Origin: Cohaesibacter celericrescens
GTDB lineage: Bacteria > Pseudomonadota > Alphaproteobacteria > Rhizobiales > Cohaesibacteraceae
DNA: 64,000 nucleotides
Reading direction: 5' to 3'
NCBI RefSeq assembly: GCF_002866925.1
Contig: NZ_PKUQ01000011.1
Coordinates: forward strand, 48,119-112,118
In this document: piece by piece, positions 62,197 through 64,000 of the stretch
How the letters are laid out: each line of letters begins with the position of its first letter
Position numbering within the stretch: position 1 is the stretch's first letter
Notes under the pieces: model-generated
Told to the model about the DNA's origin: nothing
The model's database searches: none
What the model saw: only the letters and a program-made list of their open reading frames with translations
Program-made: the position numbers and the translations under genes

Positions 62197-63774
62197 ATGC
62201 CTTGGATAGAGGAGAGTGCAATTCATAGCACATCAGGTCCGCTACCATTCACTCGGTCGGCGATAGATAAAGTTGAGGCGGCTTTAGCAAAAGTTGGTGC
62301 TCCTAACGGGCATTCAGCAACGACCAGCCATGTCTTTTTTACCCTGATACTGTGTCTTGCGATCACTGTCATTCCCATCGCTGCACATTTTGTGAGTCCA
62401 GCATTAGCGATTGCGTGTCACTTTTTGTTGGTGTCCGGCACCGCGCTTTTCTTGACACCAATGGCGCCGCTGGTGGTGGTTTTTTCCCTCATATTTCAGA
62501 ATATGTTTGTTTCGATTTTCTCGGACTTTCTGGTTGATCAAAATGACTATAATTTTGTCAGGGGCTATAATTTTCTAACGATGATGATCCTTTGGCTCTG
62601 GCTGTTTGGGCAGTATGGGCTCAATTGGCGGTCATACGGGCGCACTGTGAATCGTATCATGGGGGCGGGTCTGATCGGTTTTGGCTTGATTGGGGTCTAT
62701 TTTTTGTTGGGCATGGCAAAAAACCCATCGGGTGCAATCATTTATTTGCGTAACATCATCAGTCCATTGGTGATCTTTCAGATATTTTTCCTTACTTCTT
62801 TACGGAGCCGACAGCCTTTAACGCCATTTTTTGTAACGATAACGATATTGGTGATCATTCTCGGGTTCATCGAAATGTTGGATCGAGAGCTGTGGCTTGA
62901 TATGGTGAATGGGTGGCGTCTTTGGGAAGTTGGCAATAGAGAAGCCGTTTTGGGGTTGGTGGCGGATAAATCGGCGAAGGAAACCGGGCTGATTGTACGC
63001 AATATTCTCGATACAATGCGAGTTGCTTTCCTGAATACGCCTTTGTTGGGGGAAAATAGCTTTGTCATCTTGCGTATGAGTGGCCCCAATATTCATGCGA
63101 TCAGTTATTCCTATGTCTTGGCCTTTCTCTCCATTCTTATGCTGATGAACCGCCGCTGGTATCTGACTTTGCCCATTATCCCTCTGTTGCTCTTGGCCAG
63201 TGCCAAAGGCTCTATGATTATGATGCTGCTTGCTTTCAGTGCATTGTTGGCGCGCAAACTCTTTGGCGCGGTGTTTGCTATTGGGGCTTTGCTTTTTGTC
63301 CTAGCTGTTTATATCGGCTTAGGAATCATCACGGGGCTCAATATCGGTGATTTTCACGTGCTTGGGTTTATGGGTGGTGTCTATAATTTCATAGGCTATC
63401 CATTTGGTAATGGCCTTGGGGACGGTGGTAACCTGGTATCTAACTTTAACAATTTAGATTGGCCTGCATATCAGGCTGCCGGACGAACGCCGATCGCGAT
63501 GGAGAGCGCTGTCGGTGTTATGTTGCATCAAATGGGGATTGCGACCTTCGGTTTGTTGGCGGTTTACGCTTGGATTGCCGCGCAAACTTACAAAGTCTCT
63601 CTGGAGAGCCGGATCAACCTGCATTCCATTGCCAGCTTTATCCTGATCATTGTTATGGTGAATGGCATATTTCAGGAAGAAGCGATTTTCTCGCCTCTCG
63701 CACTTGGGCTCATTATGGGGTTGAATGGTCATATATTGGGCCAAGCCTCTGGCCGAGATGACACATCGCAATAA
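62197..63774 (+). CDS. Polysaccharide-polymerase-like membrane protein
   Basis: A 525-residue integral membrane protein with about eleven to twelve hydrophobic segments. The large loop after about residue 225 (EMLDRELWLDMVNGWRLWEV) and the small polar C-terminus resemble Wzy/O-antigen polymerase-type proteins, which join sugar repeats at the periplasmic face. There is no sharp motif, and the rating rests on topology. The start at 62197 has no good ribosome site. No sugar genes are seen yet, but the window ends soon after. Confidence 0.5.
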   Translation: MPWIEESAIHSTSGPLPFTRSAIDKVEAALAKVGAPNGHSATTSHVFFTLILCLAITVIPIAAHFVSPALAIACHFLLVSGTALFLTPMAPLVVVFSLIFQNMFVSIFSDFLVDQNDYNFVRGYNFLTMMILWLWLFGQYGLNWRSYGRTVNRIMGAGLIGFGLIGVYFLLGMAKNPSGAIIYLRNIISPLVIFQIFFLTSLRSRQPLTPFFVTITILVIILGFIEMLDRELWLDMVNGWRLWEVGNREAVLGLVADKSAKETGLIVRNILDTMRVAFLNTPLLGENSFVILRMSGPNIHAISYSYVLAFLSILMLMNRRWYLTLPIIPLLLLASAKGSMIMMLLAFSALLARKLFGAVFAIGALLFVLAVYIGLGIITGLNIGDFHVLGFMGGVYNFIGYPFGNGLGDGGNLVSNFNNLDWPAYQAAGRTPIAMESAVGVMLHQMGIATFGLLAVYAWIAAQTYKVSLESRINLHSIASFILIIVMVNGIFQEEAIFSPLALGLIMGLNGHILGQASGRDDTSQ

Positions 63775-64000
63775 AGTAAACTGGTCGCCCGCTCAGTTTG
63801 CGGCATCATCCTATTATCGACATCTCTTGGATTTCCAGTCGCAGTGTTGGACGTGTGGCCCATCGAACGCTTGGGTATTTGCAAACTTGCAAGGCTGGTA
63901 GCGTTCAATACCATAATAAACGAGTTGTAAGCGCCACCGGCTATCTTTTGAGGGTTTGGTATTTTGCGTGCTTTGGGCCTTATAACGATTGAATGGTGCC

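Noticed and set aside
1..64000. CRISPR arrays, transposons, prophage, toxin-antitoxin or defence genes
   Set aside because: I looked for repeated spacers, terminal repeats, transposase, integrase clusters and paired small genes and found none. The only recombinase is the core XerD.

Overview
The window is a stretch of alphaproteobacterial core chromosome, most likely from a Hyphomicrobiales (Rhizobiales) species with moderate GC (about 50 percent by eye). The evidence is gene order as much as gene content. The runs argH-lptM-lysA, accA-xerD-aroK-aroB-hlyC/corC-bolA-dnaJ-cobS-cobT, and yhhQ-rpmB-DUF3108-helicase-S4-fdxA-carD-M48 are typical of that order. The lower GC would fit a marine lineage such as Cohaesibacter or Pseudovibrio, but that is a guess. 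I see no prophage, insertion sequence, CRISPR array or clear genomic island. Nearly every real gene is intact.

Layout. 0-4 kb: lysine and arginine synthesis (lysA, argH) with the small LptM lipoprotein, and a TlpA-type thioredoxin. 4-19 kb: a neighbourhood centred on the ethylmalonyl-CoA pathway, with 3-hydroxybutyryl-CoA dehydrogenase, etfBA, a PduO-type cobalamin adenosyltransferase, methylsuccinyl-CoA dehydrogenase (mcd), crotonyl-CoA carboxylase/reductase (ccr) and ethylmalonyl-CoA mutase (ecm). The ETF can take electrons from Mcd, and the adenosyltransferase can make the B12 cofactor that Ecm needs. 19-31 kb: a soluble hybrid kinase, transporters, DNA glycosylase, DsbB, GluQ-RS, tRNA-Leu, a penicillin-binding carboxypeptidase, TusA and an acetyltransferase. 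31-39 kb: envelope and stress functions (large MscS channel, CAP lipoprotein, PPK2, ZnuA, a soluble chemoreceptor, L,D-transpeptidase). 39-50 kb: accA, xerD, aroKB, CorC, BolA, J-protein and the CobST cobaltochelatase subunits. 50-64 kb: queuosine-precursor transporter, rpmB, an Suv3-like helicase, ferredoxin, CarD, M48 protease, tRNA-Arg and a polysaccharide-polymerase-like membrane protein.

Most of the unusual signal is outside or at the ends of genes. (1) A short leader before yhhQ can fold either into a nested hairpin or into an anti-Shine-Dalgarno hairpin, which suggests an RNA switch. (2) A TTGCA-S-TGCA motif with matching flanks occurs before both mcd and ccr/ecm. (3) Two 21-bp copies of a TTTGGTC...TCAAA element stand before aroK and also form a long inverted repeat. 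(4) The Suv3-like helicase carries the same PDSPFA-x-LA-x-L peptide at both ends of the protein. (5) A Zur-type palindrome lies inside a near-consensus promoter of an orphan znuA. These are read by eye. None has been tested by alignment or folding software.
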